Shown here: positions 52,939 through 60,754 of the stretch, in pieces | Numbering within the stretch: the first letter of the stretch is position 1 | Layout: each line of letters opens with the position of its first letter | Notes under the pieces: generated by a model | Told to the model about the DNA's origin: nothing | The model's database searches: none | Seen by the model: the letters and a program-made list of their open reading frames with translations, nothing else | DNA from: Mesorhizobium mediterraneum | GTDB lineage: Bacteria; Pseudomonadota; Alphaproteobacteria; Rhizobiales; Rhizobiaceae | Direction: 5' to 3' | Assembly: GCF_002284565.1 (NCBI RefSeq) | Contig: NZ_NPKI01000033.1 | Span: 1-64,000, forward strand | DNA: 64,000 nucleotides | Program-made: the position numbers and the translations under genes

Positions 52939-53544
52939 ATGTCGAAGCGAATCGCCGGTCCCGAGATCGAACGCCTGATCCAGCTCCTGGCCAAGGTGCC
53001 GGGGCTCGGTCCCCGTTCGGCCAGGCGAGCCGCACTCCACCTCATCAAGAAGAAGGAGCAGCTGCTGGCGCCGCTCGCCGCCGCCATGAGCGAGGCGGTC
53101 GACAAGGTGCGCATCTGCTCGACCTGCGGCAATGTCGACACGTCCGACCCCTGCATGATCTGCACCGATCCGCGCCGTGACCCCGGCACGCTCATCGTCG
53201 TTGAGGACGTGGCCGATCTGTGGGCGCTGGAGCGGGCGGCCGCCATGAATGTCCGCTACCATGTGCTCGGCGGCTCGTTGTCGCCGCTCGACGGCATCGG
53301 CCCCGAGCAGCTCAACATTCGCTCGCTGGTCGACCGCGTCGCCGGCGGCGAGGTCAAGGAGGTGATCCTCGCCGTCAACGCCACGGTCGAGGGCCAGACC
53401 ACCGCGCACTATCTCACCGACCAATTGTCCGGCTTCGACATCAAGGTAACGCGGCTGGCGCATGGCGTGCCGGTCGGCGGCGAGCTCGACTATCTCGACG
53501 AAGGCACGCTGGCCGCGGCGCTGCGCTCGCGTACAGCGTTTTGA
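52939..53544 (+). CDS. recR: Recombination mediator protein RecR
   Basis: A 201-residue RecR. It has a helix-hairpin-helix start (LAKVPGLGPRSARRAALHL), a zinc finger with Cys60, Cys63, Cys72 and Cys75 (CSTCGNVDTSDPCMIC), and a Toprim domain (IVVEDVADLWALE). A C-terminal Walker-B-like part contains LDYLDEGTL. It acts with RecO in loading RecA at gaps. It completes the dnaX-ybaB-recR region, although unrelated genes and a repeat are inserted. Confidence 0.95.
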   Translation: MSKRIAGPEIERLIQLLAKVPGLGPRSARRAALHLIKKKEQLLAPLAAAMSEAVDKVRICSTCGNVDTSDPCMICTDPRRDPGTLIVVEDVADLWALERAAAMNVRYHVLGGSLSPLDGIGPEQLNIRSLVDRVAGGEVKEVILAVNATVEGQTTAHYLTDQLSGFDIKVTRLAHGVPVGGELDYLDEGTLAAALRSRTAF

Positions 53545-53586
53545 GGCGATTGGGGGAGGGGTATTCTTGAGATGATTGCATTCTTT

Positions 53587-53748
53587 CGCGCCCCTCTCTG
53601 TCCTGCCGGACATCTCCCCCACACGGGGGGAGATCGGACGTCACGCCGGCTTTCGCTAACCTTCAACGCTGGAGAAAAGCTGCCATCGCCAAAGCTGCCA
53701 ATCTCCCCCCAAGTGGGGGAGATGTCCGGCAGGACAGAGGGGGGCGCG
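53587..53748. repeat. Family A intergenic element, copy 4
   Basis: The left arm GCGCCCCTCTCTGTCCTGCC is matched by GGCAGGACAGAGGGGGGCGC on the right, with the usual inner hairpins. The right arm overlaps the likely first codons of the lytic transglycosylase gene, and the only ATG upstream of its signal sequence lies in this arm (53722). Confidence 0.9.
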
Positions 53749-54993
53749 ACAGAACGTCGACTTTGCGGATTGGCGTTCTTTCTTGCTACGCTCGTTGCCC
53801 TCCTCCTCGCCACCCCCGCCTCCGCAGCAAAAATCGACGACCAGTTTCACGCCTGGCTGCAAGGCGACCTCTGGCCCGAAGCCAATGCCAAAGGCATCTC
53901 CAGAAAAACCTTCGACGCCGCCTTCGACGGCGTCAAGCCGAACCTCAAACTGCCCGACCTGGTGATGCCGGGCAAAAAAGCGACGACACCGCAGAAGCAG
54001 CATCAGGCGGAGTTCGGTTCGCCCGGCGCCTATTTCGCCGAAAAGACGGTTCGCGCCGTCACATCAGGCGGTCGGTCGCGCGCGGCGGCCAATGCCAGGA
54101 CGATCGCCGCGATCGAGAAACGCTACGGCGTGCCGGACGAGGTGCTGCTGGCGATCTGGGGCCGCGAGACCGGCTTCGGCGCGGCGAAAATGCCTTACGA
54201 TGCTTTCGAAGTGCTGGGCACCAAGGCGTTCATGGCGACCAGGAAGGACTTCTTTCGCACCGAGTTGCTCGCAGCGCTCGAGATCGTCGAGCGTGGGCTG
54301 GCCCCTGTCAGCGCGATGAAGTCGTCCTGGGCAGGCGCGCTCGGCCAGCCGCAGTTCATGCCGAGTTCGTTCCTGAACCATGCCGTCGATTTCGATGGCG
54401 ATGGTCGGGCCGACATCTGGAACTCGGTGCCGGACACGCTGGCCTCGATCGCCAACTATCTCGTCCACTATGGTTGGGTGAAGGGCCGCGGCTGGGGTTT
54501 CGAGGTGACTGTGCCTGAAACGGTTTCCTGCTCGCTCGAAGGTCCGGACCAGGGCAAGAGGATTTCCGAATGGGCTGATATGGGCATCAAGCGGGTCGCG
54601 GCAAAGCCGTTTCCGGCGCGCGAGTTGAAGGCCGAAGGCTTTCTTTTGATGCCGGCCGGCCGTAGCGGCCCGGCCTTCATCGTCACGCCCAATTTCTACG
54701 TGCTGAAGCAATACAACACCAGCGATCTCTACGCCCTGTTCATCGGCCACGGCGCTGATCGCATCGCCCATGGCGACAGCAATTTTTCCGGCAGCTGGGG
54801 CGCGGTCGGCGGGCTCCACAGGTCGGACATCGCCACCTTGCAGCGCGCACTGGAGGCCGAGGGCTACGATGTCGGCAGCGCCGACGGCCTGCCCGGTTTC
54901 AAGACGCGCCGCTCGATCGGCAAGTGGCAGGCCGGGAACGGTCGCGCCGCCACCTGTTTTCCCGACGCCGACTTGGTCACCGCGTTGAAATAG
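53722..54993 (+). CDS. Lytic murein transglycosylase (MltB family) with C-terminal peptidoglycan-binding domain
   Basis: A 423-residue protein from ATG 53722. A signal segment (LCGLAFFLATLVALLLATPA) precedes the mature catalytic domain. The catalytic Glu is in IWGRETGFG and the substrate segment in GALGQPQFMPSSF. A C-terminal peptidoglycan-binding module (DIATLQRALEAEGYDVG) follows. No ATG lies between the repeat element and the signal core, so the first codons (MSGRTEGGATERR) come from the repeat; a TTG at 53770 would give a shorter signal. It is an exported enzyme that cleaves murein strands. Confidence 0.87.
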   Translation: MSGRTEGGATERRLCGLAFFLATLVALLLATPASAAKIDDQFHAWLQGDLWPEANAKGISRKTFDAAFDGVKPNLKLPDLVMPGKKATTPQKQHQAEFGSPGAYFAEKTVRAVTSGGRSRAAANARTIAAIEKRYGVPDEVLLAIWGRETGFGAAKMPYDAFEVLGTKAFMATRKDFFRTELLAALEIVERGLAPVSAMKSSWAGALGQPQFMPSSFLNHAVDFDGDGRADIWNSVPDTLASIANYLVHYGWVKGRGWGFEVTVPETVSCSLEGPDQGKRISEWADMGIKRVAAKPFPARELKAEGFLLMPAGRSGPAFIVTPNFYVLKQYNTSDLYALFIGHGADRIAHGDSNFSGSWGAVGGLHRSDIATLQRALEAEGYDVGSADGLPGFKTRRSIGKWQAGNGRAATCFPDADLVTALK

Positions 54994-55151
54994 CTGCACT
55001 CCGGGTGTCGCGCCACGGCCGTGGTGGCTGCCCGATCTGGTCCAACCAACAGCTTTGCAAATGCTCGTTGCCGTGCTTGAAAGCGCCGGATATGGTGAGG
55101 CGGAACTGGGCAAAAATTGCCGCGACAACCGGTCCAGGGGCCATCGTTCGG

Positions 55152-55243
55152 TTAGAGCGCCGCGCGTCCGTTGGACGCGCAAAGGACGCTCTAAGACTTT
55201 GGACTACACATCGTGCTTTCCGAAAATCGATTCCGATTTTCGG
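55152..55243. repeat. Family B palindromic element plus a second hairpin
   Basis: TTAGAGCG (55152-55159) and CGCTCTAA (55187-55194) bracket GCGCGTCC/GGACGCGC, as in copy 1. Next to it CCGAAAATCG and CGATTTTCGG (55220-55243) form a perfect 10-bp stem with a 4-base loop. The 320-base gap (54994-55313) holds no gene and probably also the promoter of the ABC importer operon. Confidence 0.8.
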
Positions 55244-55313
55244 GCCGATGTGGCAAAGAACGCTGCAACCCTGAGCCGGGAACTCAGGTCAACAAAACAG
55301 GGAACAGTTAAAA

Positions 55314-56957
55314 ATGATGATGGAAAAGTTTGCTCTACGCTCCCGCTTCTTGCTCGCGGGCGCAGCCATGTCCGCGCTGCTTCTGGCCGGCGCGCCTGCC
55401 TTTGCCGTGACGCCCGCCGACACGCTGGTCGAGGGTTTCGCGATCGACGACATCATCTCCATGGATCCGGGCGAAGCGTTTGAGCTGTCGACCGCCGAGG
55501 TCACCGGCAACACCTACGATCTGCTCGTCCGCCTCGACTTGAGCGATACGTCCAAGGTCAAGGGCGATCTCGCCGAAAGCTGGACGGTCTCCGACGACGG
55601 CCTGGTCTATACTTTCAAGCTCAAGCCCGGCCTGAAATTTGCCTCGGGCAATCCGATCACGGCGGCGGACGTCGCCTATTCGTTCGAGCGCGCCATCAAG
55701 CTCGACAAGAGCCCGGCCTTCATCATCGGACAGTTCGGCATCAATGGCGACAACGTTGCCGATAAAGCCAAGGCTGTCGATGACACGACGTTCCAGTTCA
55801 CTGTCGACAAAGCCTATGCGCCGAGCTTCGTCTTGAACTGCCTGTCGGCGACCGTCGCCTCGGTCGTCGATGCCAAGCTCGTCAAGGAGCATGTCGCCGC
55901 GGTCACGCCGAGCGCCGACTACAAATACGACAATGACTTCGGCAACGCGTGGCTGAAGACCGGCTATGCCGGCTCGGGCGCCTTCAAGCTGCGCGAATGG
56001 CGGGCCAATGAGGTCGTCGTCATGGAGCGCAACGACAATTATCACGGCGAAAAGGCCAAGCTTGCCCGCGTCATCTACCGCAACATGAAGGAAAGCTCGG
56101 GCCAGCGCCTGGCGCTCGAGGCCGGCGACATCGACGTTGCCCGCAATCTGGAGCCGAACGACCTCGACGCCATCGCCAAGAATGCCGATCTCACCACCAC
56201 CAGCGCGCCGAAGGGCACGGTCTATTACATCAGCCTCAATCAGAAGAACCCGAATCTCGCCAAGCCCGAGGTTCGCCAGGCCTTCAAATATCTCGTCGAC
56301 TATGATGCCTTGAGCTCGACCATCCTCAAGGGCATCGGTGAGATCCACCAGACCTTCCTGCCCAAAGGCGTGCTCGGCGAACTGGACGAGAACCCGTTCA
56401 AATTCGATCTCGCCAAGGCCAAGGAACTGCTCGCCAAGGCCGGTCTCGCCGACGGTTTCAGCGTCACCATGGACGTGCGCAACACCCAGCCGGTGACCGG
56501 CATGGCGGAATCGTTCCAGCAGACGCTGGGACAGGCCGGCGTCAAGCTGGAGATCATTCCCGGCGACGGCAAGCAGACGCTGACCAAATACCGCGCCCGC
56601 AACCATGACATCTATATCGGCCAGTGGGGCCAGGATTATTTCGATCCAAACTCCAACGCCCAGACTTTCGCCAGCAACCCCGACAATTCGGATGAAGGCA
56701 AGACCAAGACGCTGGCCTGGCGCAACGCCTGGGACATTCCGGACTTGAGCAAGGAAACCGAAGCAGCCTTGCTCGAGAAGGATCCGGCCAAGCGCGCCGC
56801 AATGTACCAGGATCTGCAGAAGAAGATCCTCGAAACCAGTCCTTTCATCATCGTTCACCAGCAGCTGGAAGTGGCCGGCCTGCGCAAGAACCTCAAGGGC
56901 TTCGCGCTCGGCCCGAGCTTCGACACCAACTTCGTCGGCCAGATCTCCAAGGATTGA
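55314..56957 (+). CDS. ABC transporter substrate-binding protein, family 5
   Basis: A 547-residue family 5 binding protein. The Sec signal is LLAGAAMSALLLAGAPAFA. The domain starts AIDDIISMDPGEAFE and contains LKPGLKFASGNPITAADVAY as expected. An unusual feature is a Met-rich start (MMMEK), so the real first codon may be any of the three. AGGGAAC lies upstream. It heads a five-gene dipeptide-type importer operon. Substrate is unknown; it is not close in sequence to the other binding protein at 10751-12277. Confidence 0.92.
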   Translation: MMMEKFALRSRFLLAGAAMSALLLAGAPAFAVTPADTLVEGFAIDDIISMDPGEAFELSTAEVTGNTYDLLVRLDLSDTSKVKGDLAESWTVSDDGLVYTFKLKPGLKFASGNPITAADVAYSFERAIKLDKSPAFIIGQFGINGDNVADKAKAVDDTTFQFTVDKAYAPSFVLNCLSATVASVVDAKLVKEHVAAVTPSADYKYDNDFGNAWLKTGYAGSGAFKLREWRANEVVVMERNDNYHGEKAKLARVIYRNMKESSGQRLALEAGDIDVARNLEPNDLDAIAKNADLTTTSAPKGTVYYISLNQKNPNLAKPEVRQAFKYLVDYDALSSTILKGIGEIHQTFLPKGVLGELDENPFKFDLAKAKELLAKAGLADGFSVTMDVRNTQPVTGMAESFQQTLGQAGVKLEIIPGDGKQTLTKYRARNHDIYIGQWGQDYFDPNSNAQTFASNPDNSDEGKTKTLAWRNAWDIPDLSKETEAALLEKDPAKRAAMYQDLQKKILETSPFIIVHQQLEVAGLRKNLKGFALGPSFDTNFVGQISKD

Positions 56958-56975
56958 TGCCGGCGGACGCGCCGC

Positions 56976-58043
56976 ATGAGCACTGTTGAAAGCGAAGCGA
57001 CGGCAGGGCGCGGCAGCGCCCGTGCTGTCGCTGTCGCGTCGTCGATCGCCCGCTTCCTGGTCATCGCGGTAACCACCTATCTCGGTCTTCTCGCGGTGAC
57101 CTTCTTCATCGGCCGGGTGATCCCGATCGACCCGGTGCTGGCGGTGCTCGGCGACCGGGCGCCGGCCAATGTCGTCGAGCGCACACGCCGCGAGATGGGG
57201 CTCGACCTGCCGCTGATCGAGCAGTTCTACATCTATGTGAAGAATGCCCTGAACGGCAATTTCGGCACATCGGTGCTGACCACCAATCCGGTGATGACCG
57301 ACATCCGCCGCGCCTTTCCGGCGACGATCGAGCTGGCGACGCTGGGGACGCTGATCGGTTCGGTGATCGGCGTGCCGCTCGGCGTGCTGGCCGCCGTCAA
57401 GCGCGGCAGCATCATCGACCAGATCGTGCGCATCATCGGCCTGGTCGGCTACTCCGTGCCGATCTTCTGGCTGGGATTGCTGGCGCTTGTGCTGTTCTAT
57501 GCCAAGCTGCAATGGGTGGCTTTTCCCGGCCGCCTCGACATCGTCTACGAATACACCTTCACGCCGATCACCGGCTTCTATCTTCTGGATGCTCTGTGGC
57601 AGCGGCAGTGGGATGTGTTTTTCGATGCCTTTCGCCACATCATCCTGCCGGCCTCGTTGCTCGGCTATTTCTCGCTTGCCTATGTCAGCCGGATGACTCG
57701 CTCGTTCATGCTGAACGAGCTTGCCCAGGAATACATCGTCGCAGCGCGCGCCAAAGGCCTGTCGGAGACACGCATCATCTGGGGGCACGCGCTGCGCAAC
57801 GCGGCGGTGCCGATGGTCACCGTGATTGCGCTTTCCTATGCCGGCCTGCTCGAAGGCTCGGTGCTGACCGAGACCGTGTTTTCATGGCCGGGTATCGGCC
57901 TCTACATCACCAATTCCCTGCAGAACGCCGACATGAACGCGGTGCTCGGCGGCACCATCGTCATCGGCTCGGTCTTCATCGGCATCAATCTCCTGTCCGA
58001 CCTGCTCTACCGAGTGCTCGATCCGAGGACCAAAGTGAGATGA
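56976..58043 (+). CDS. ABC transporter permease (DppB type)
   Basis: A 355-residue permease. The first transmembrane segment is FLVIAVTTYLGLLAVTFFIG, followed by RVIPIDPVLAVLGDRAP, a DppB-type element. The EAA loop (ARAKGLSETRIIWGHALRNA) contacts the ATPases. It starts 18 bases after the binding protein stop, and its own stop shares ATGA with the next permease gene. Confidence 0.92.
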   Translation: MSTVESEATAGRGSARAVAVASSIARFLVIAVTTYLGLLAVTFFIGRVIPIDPVLAVLGDRAPANVVERTRREMGLDLPLIEQFYIYVKNALNGNFGTSVLTTNPVMTDIRRAFPATIELATLGTLIGSVIGVPLGVLAAVKRGSIIDQIVRIIGLVGYSVPIFWLGLLALVLFYAKLQWVAFPGRLDIVYEYTFTPITGFYLLDALWQRQWDVFFDAFRHIILPASLLGYFSLAYVSRMTRSFMLNELAQEYIVAARAKGLSETRIIWGHALRNAAVPMVTVIALSYAGLLEGSVLTETVFSWPGIGLYITNSLQNADMNAVLGGTIVIGSVFIGINLLSDLLYRVLDPRTKVR

Positions 58044-58960
58044 GCGCAGAGGCGATACAAAGCCGTCGCGACTGGCTGCTCAGCGAGCGGCCGGCATCGC
58101 GCATGCAGGCAAGGCTCGGCCGCGCCTATGTGGCGTGGCGGCGCTTTTCCGCCAACCGGCTGGCGTTTCTCGGCCTGCTCATCATCATCGCTTTGCTGGT
58201 GGTCGCGGCCTTTGCCGATGTGCTGGCGCCCTATTCGCCGACAATCGGCGACCTCAAGGGCTCGCGCCTCCTGGCGCCGAGTGCCGAGCATTGGTTCGGC
58301 ACCGACGACCTCGGCCGAGACATCCTTTCGCGCGTCATCTTCGGCTCGCGATGGACGCTCTACGTCGTCATTCTCGTCGCCGTCATTGCCGCCCCTATCG
58401 GCCTGCTGGTCGGCACGGTCGCCGGCTATGCCGGCGGCTGGATCGATGCGATCCTGATGCGCATCACCGACATCTTTCTGGCCTTTCCGAAGCTGATCCT
58501 GGCGCTGGCCTTTGTCGCCGCACTTGGCCCCGGCATCGAGAACGCAGTGCTCGCCATCGCCATCACCTCGTGGCCGCCTTACGCGCGCATTGCCCGCGCC
58601 GAAACGCTCACCGTGCGCAATTCGGATTACATCAAGGCGGTGCAATTGATGGGTGCCTCGCCGTTCCGCATCGTGCTTCGCCACATCATGCCGCTCTGCA
58701 TCTCGTCGCTGATCATCAGGGTGACGCTCGACATGGCCGGCATCATCCTGACCGCCGCCGGTCTCGGCTTCCTCGGCCTCGGCGCGCAACCGCCGCTGCC
58801 GGAATGGGGCGCGATGATCGCGTCGGGCCGCCGCTTCGTGCTCGACCAGTGGTGGGTGGCCGGTGCGCCGGGCTTTGCCATCCTCATCGTCAGCCTCGGC
58901 TTCAACCTGCTCGGCGACGGCCTGCGCGATGCGCTCGACCCCCGGAGTGGTGATCAATGA
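58040..58960 (+). CDS. ABC transporter permease (DppC type)
   Basis: A 306-residue permease. The start at 58040 forms ATGA with the stop of the first permease gene; the frame stays open far upstream but is not protein-like there. The N-terminal helix LAFLGLLIIIALLVVAAFAD is followed by WFGTDDLGRDILSRVIFGSR, a DppC signature. The EAA loop lies around IKAVQLMGASPFRIVLRHIM. It forms the second half of the channel. Confidence 0.92.
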   Translation: MSAEAIQSRRDWLLSERPASRMQARLGRAYVAWRRFSANRLAFLGLLIIIALLVVAAFADVLAPYSPTIGDLKGSRLLAPSAEHWFGTDDLGRDILSRVIFGSRWTLYVVILVAVIAAPIGLLVGTVAGYAGGWIDAILMRITDIFLAFPKLILALAFVAALGPGIENAVLAIAITSWPPYARIARAETLTVRNSDYIKAVQLMGASPFRIVLRHIMPLCISSLIIRVTLDMAGIILTAAGLGFLGLGAQPPLPEWGAMIASGRRFVLDQWWVAGAPGFAILIVSLGFNLLGDGLRDALDPRSGDQ

Positions 58961-58970
58961 GTAGCGACCA

Positions 58971-59804
58971 ATGAGCACGCTGCTGGAGGTCGACGATCTG
59001 CGCGTCACCTTTCCGACGCGCACCGGCCTGATCGAGGCAGTGCGCGGCGTCTCCTTCTCGCTTGGTCGCGAGCGGCTCGGCATCGTCGGCGAGAGCGGTT
59101 CCGGCAAGTCGCAGACCGGCCGCGCCATCATGGGCCTGACCCCGACGCAGGCCGAGGTCACTGCCAACAAACTTGCCTTCGACGGCATCGACCTGCTTGC
59201 AGCGCCGCCCCGCGACCGCCGGGCGCTGCGCGGAAAACGCATCGCCATGATCCTGCAGGATCCGAAATACTCGCTCGACCCGGTGATGAGCATCGGCCGC
59301 CAGATCGTCGAGACGCTGCGCACGCATGAGAAGGCCGGCAAGGCCGAAGCCCGCGACCGCGCGCTCGCCATGCTGGAGGCCGTGCAGATCCGTGATCCGG
59401 CCCGTGTCTTCGACCTGCATCCGCACGAGGTCTCGGGCGGCATGGGCCAGCGCGCCATGATCGCCATGATGCTGATTGCCGGGCCGGAAATGATGATCGC
59501 CGACGAGCCGACCTCGGCGCTGGACGTCACCGTGCAGCTCGACGTGCTCGGCATCCTCGACAAGCTGGTCAGCGAGCGCGGCATGGGGCTGATCTTCATC
59601 TCGCACGATCTGCGCCTGGTCTCGTCCTTCTGCGACCGGGTGATCGTCATGTATGCCGGCAAGGTGGTCGAGCAGCTGGCGGCGTCGGAGCTCGGCCGCG
59701 CCCAGCATCCCTATACGCGCGGGCTGCTCAACTGCATGCCCAAGATCGGTGCCGACCGCCACCCGCTGCCCGTGCTCGACCGCAAGCCGGAGTGGGCGGC
59801 ATGA
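58971..59804 (+). CDS. ABC transporter ATP-binding protein (DppD type)
   Basis: A 277-residue ABC ATPase with Walker A GESGSGKS, signature VSGGMGQR (Gly where Arg is usual), Walker B MMIADEPTSALD and the His switch FISHDLRL. The C-terminal HPYTRGLLNCMPKIG stretch is the importer family feature. It starts 10 bases after the permease stop. Its own stop shares ATGA with the next ATPase gene. Confidence 0.92.
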   Translation: MSTLLEVDDLRVTFPTRTGLIEAVRGVSFSLGRERLGIVGESGSGKSQTGRAIMGLTPTQAEVTANKLAFDGIDLLAAPPRDRRALRGKRIAMILQDPKYSLDPVMSIGRQIVETLRTHEKAGKAEARDRALAMLEAVQIRDPARVFDLHPHEVSGGMGQRAMIAMMLIAGPEMMIADEPTSALDVTVQLDVLGILDKLVSERGMGLIFISHDLRLVSSFCDRVIVMYAGKVVEQLAASELGRAQHPYTRGLLNCMPKIGADRHPLPVLDRKPEWAA

Positions 59805-60547
59805 CTTCGGCCCTTTCCGTCGACAGGCTGGAGGTGATCTTCGACCGTTTTCGCGCGCTGAAGGGCGTCAGCCTCGACGTGCTGTCAGGCGAATCCTTCG
59901 GCCTGGTCGGCGAATCCGGCTCCGGCAAATCGACGCTTCTCAGGGCAATCGCCGGCCTCGCACCGGCCGCTTCGGGCAGCATCACCGTCAACGGAAAAAG
60001 ACTCGGCGCGCGCCGTGACAAGGCTTTCTATCGTGAGGTGCAGATGGTCTTCCAGGACCCTTACGGCTCGTTGCATCCGCGCCAGACCGTCGACCGCCTG
60101 CTGCAGGAGCCGCTCGCCATCCACGGCTTTGCGGATGGTGAGAAACGCATCCAGCGGGCGCTGGACGAAGTCGGCCTAGGGACCGGCTTCCGCTTCCGCT
60201 ATTCGCATCAATTGTCGGGTGGCCAGCGCCAGCGCGTCGCCATCGCGCGGGCGCTGATCCTCGAGCCGTCGATCCTGCTGCTCGACGAGCCGACCTCTGC
60301 ACTCGACGCTTCGGTGCAGGCCGAAGTGCTCAACCTGCTGGAAGAGATCCGGCGTCGGCGCAACCTGACCTTCCTGATGGTCAGCCACGACCTCGCCATC
60401 ATCACCCATATGTGCGAGCGGCTGATGGTGATGCAGAATGGCGAGGCGGTCGAACACCTCACCGCGGACGATCTCGTCCGGCGTCACGTGACGAAGGACT
60501 ACACGCGCAACCTGCTCAGGGCGAGCGAAGGGTTTGTGAGGGTGTAG
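59801..60547 (+). CDS. ABC transporter ATP-binding protein (DppF type)
   Basis: A 248-residue ABC ATPase. Walker A is GESGSGKST, signature LSGGQRQR, Walker B ILLLDEPTSALD and the His switch MVSHDLAI. The start at 59801 overlaps the stop of the partner ATPase gene as ATGA; a GTG at 59792 is the weaker alternative. It completes a five-gene importer operon running from the binding protein gene to this gene. Confidence 0.92.
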   Translation: MTSALSVDRLEVIFDRFRALKGVSLDVLSGESFGLVGESGSGKSTLLRAIAGLAPAASGSITVNGKRLGARRDKAFYREVQMVFQDPYGSLHPRQTVDRLLQEPLAIHGFADGEKRIQRALDEVGLGTGFRFRYSHQLSGGQRQRVAIARALILEPSILLLDEPTSALDASVQAEVLNLLEEIRRRRNLTFLMVSHDLAIITHMCERLMVMQNGEAVEHLTADDLVRRHVTKDYTRNLLRASEGFVRV

Positions 60548-60567
60548 TTTTCTGCGTCGAGCTCCGT

Positions 60568-60723
60568 CGCGCCCCCCTCTGTCCTGCCGGACATCTCCCC
60601 CACAGGTGGGGAGATTGGCCGTCATCGATGGCTTCGCCTATCGTCACAGGAGTGAGCGCGGCGCCGAAACCGCAGATCTCCCTCCTTGTGGGGGAGATGT
60701 CCGGCAGGACAGAGGGGGGCGCG
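60568..60723. repeat. Family A intergenic element, copy 5
   Basis: CGCGCCCCCCTCTGTCCTGC on the left and GCAGGACAGAGGGGGGCGCG on the right are exact inverted arms. Inner hairpins are CTCCCCCAC/GTGGGGAG-like. It lies between the end of the ABC importer operon and the convergent efflux pump gene and may stop transcription from both sides. Confidence 0.9.
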
Positions 60724-60754
60724 AAGGAACGCGACGCAATTCGCAAGCGCCCTG

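Noticed and set aside
55335..57788. A very long open frame antisense to the second importer's binding protein and permease genes
   Set aside because: The plus-strand genes show full family motifs and coupled starts; the antisense translation has no recognisable domain.
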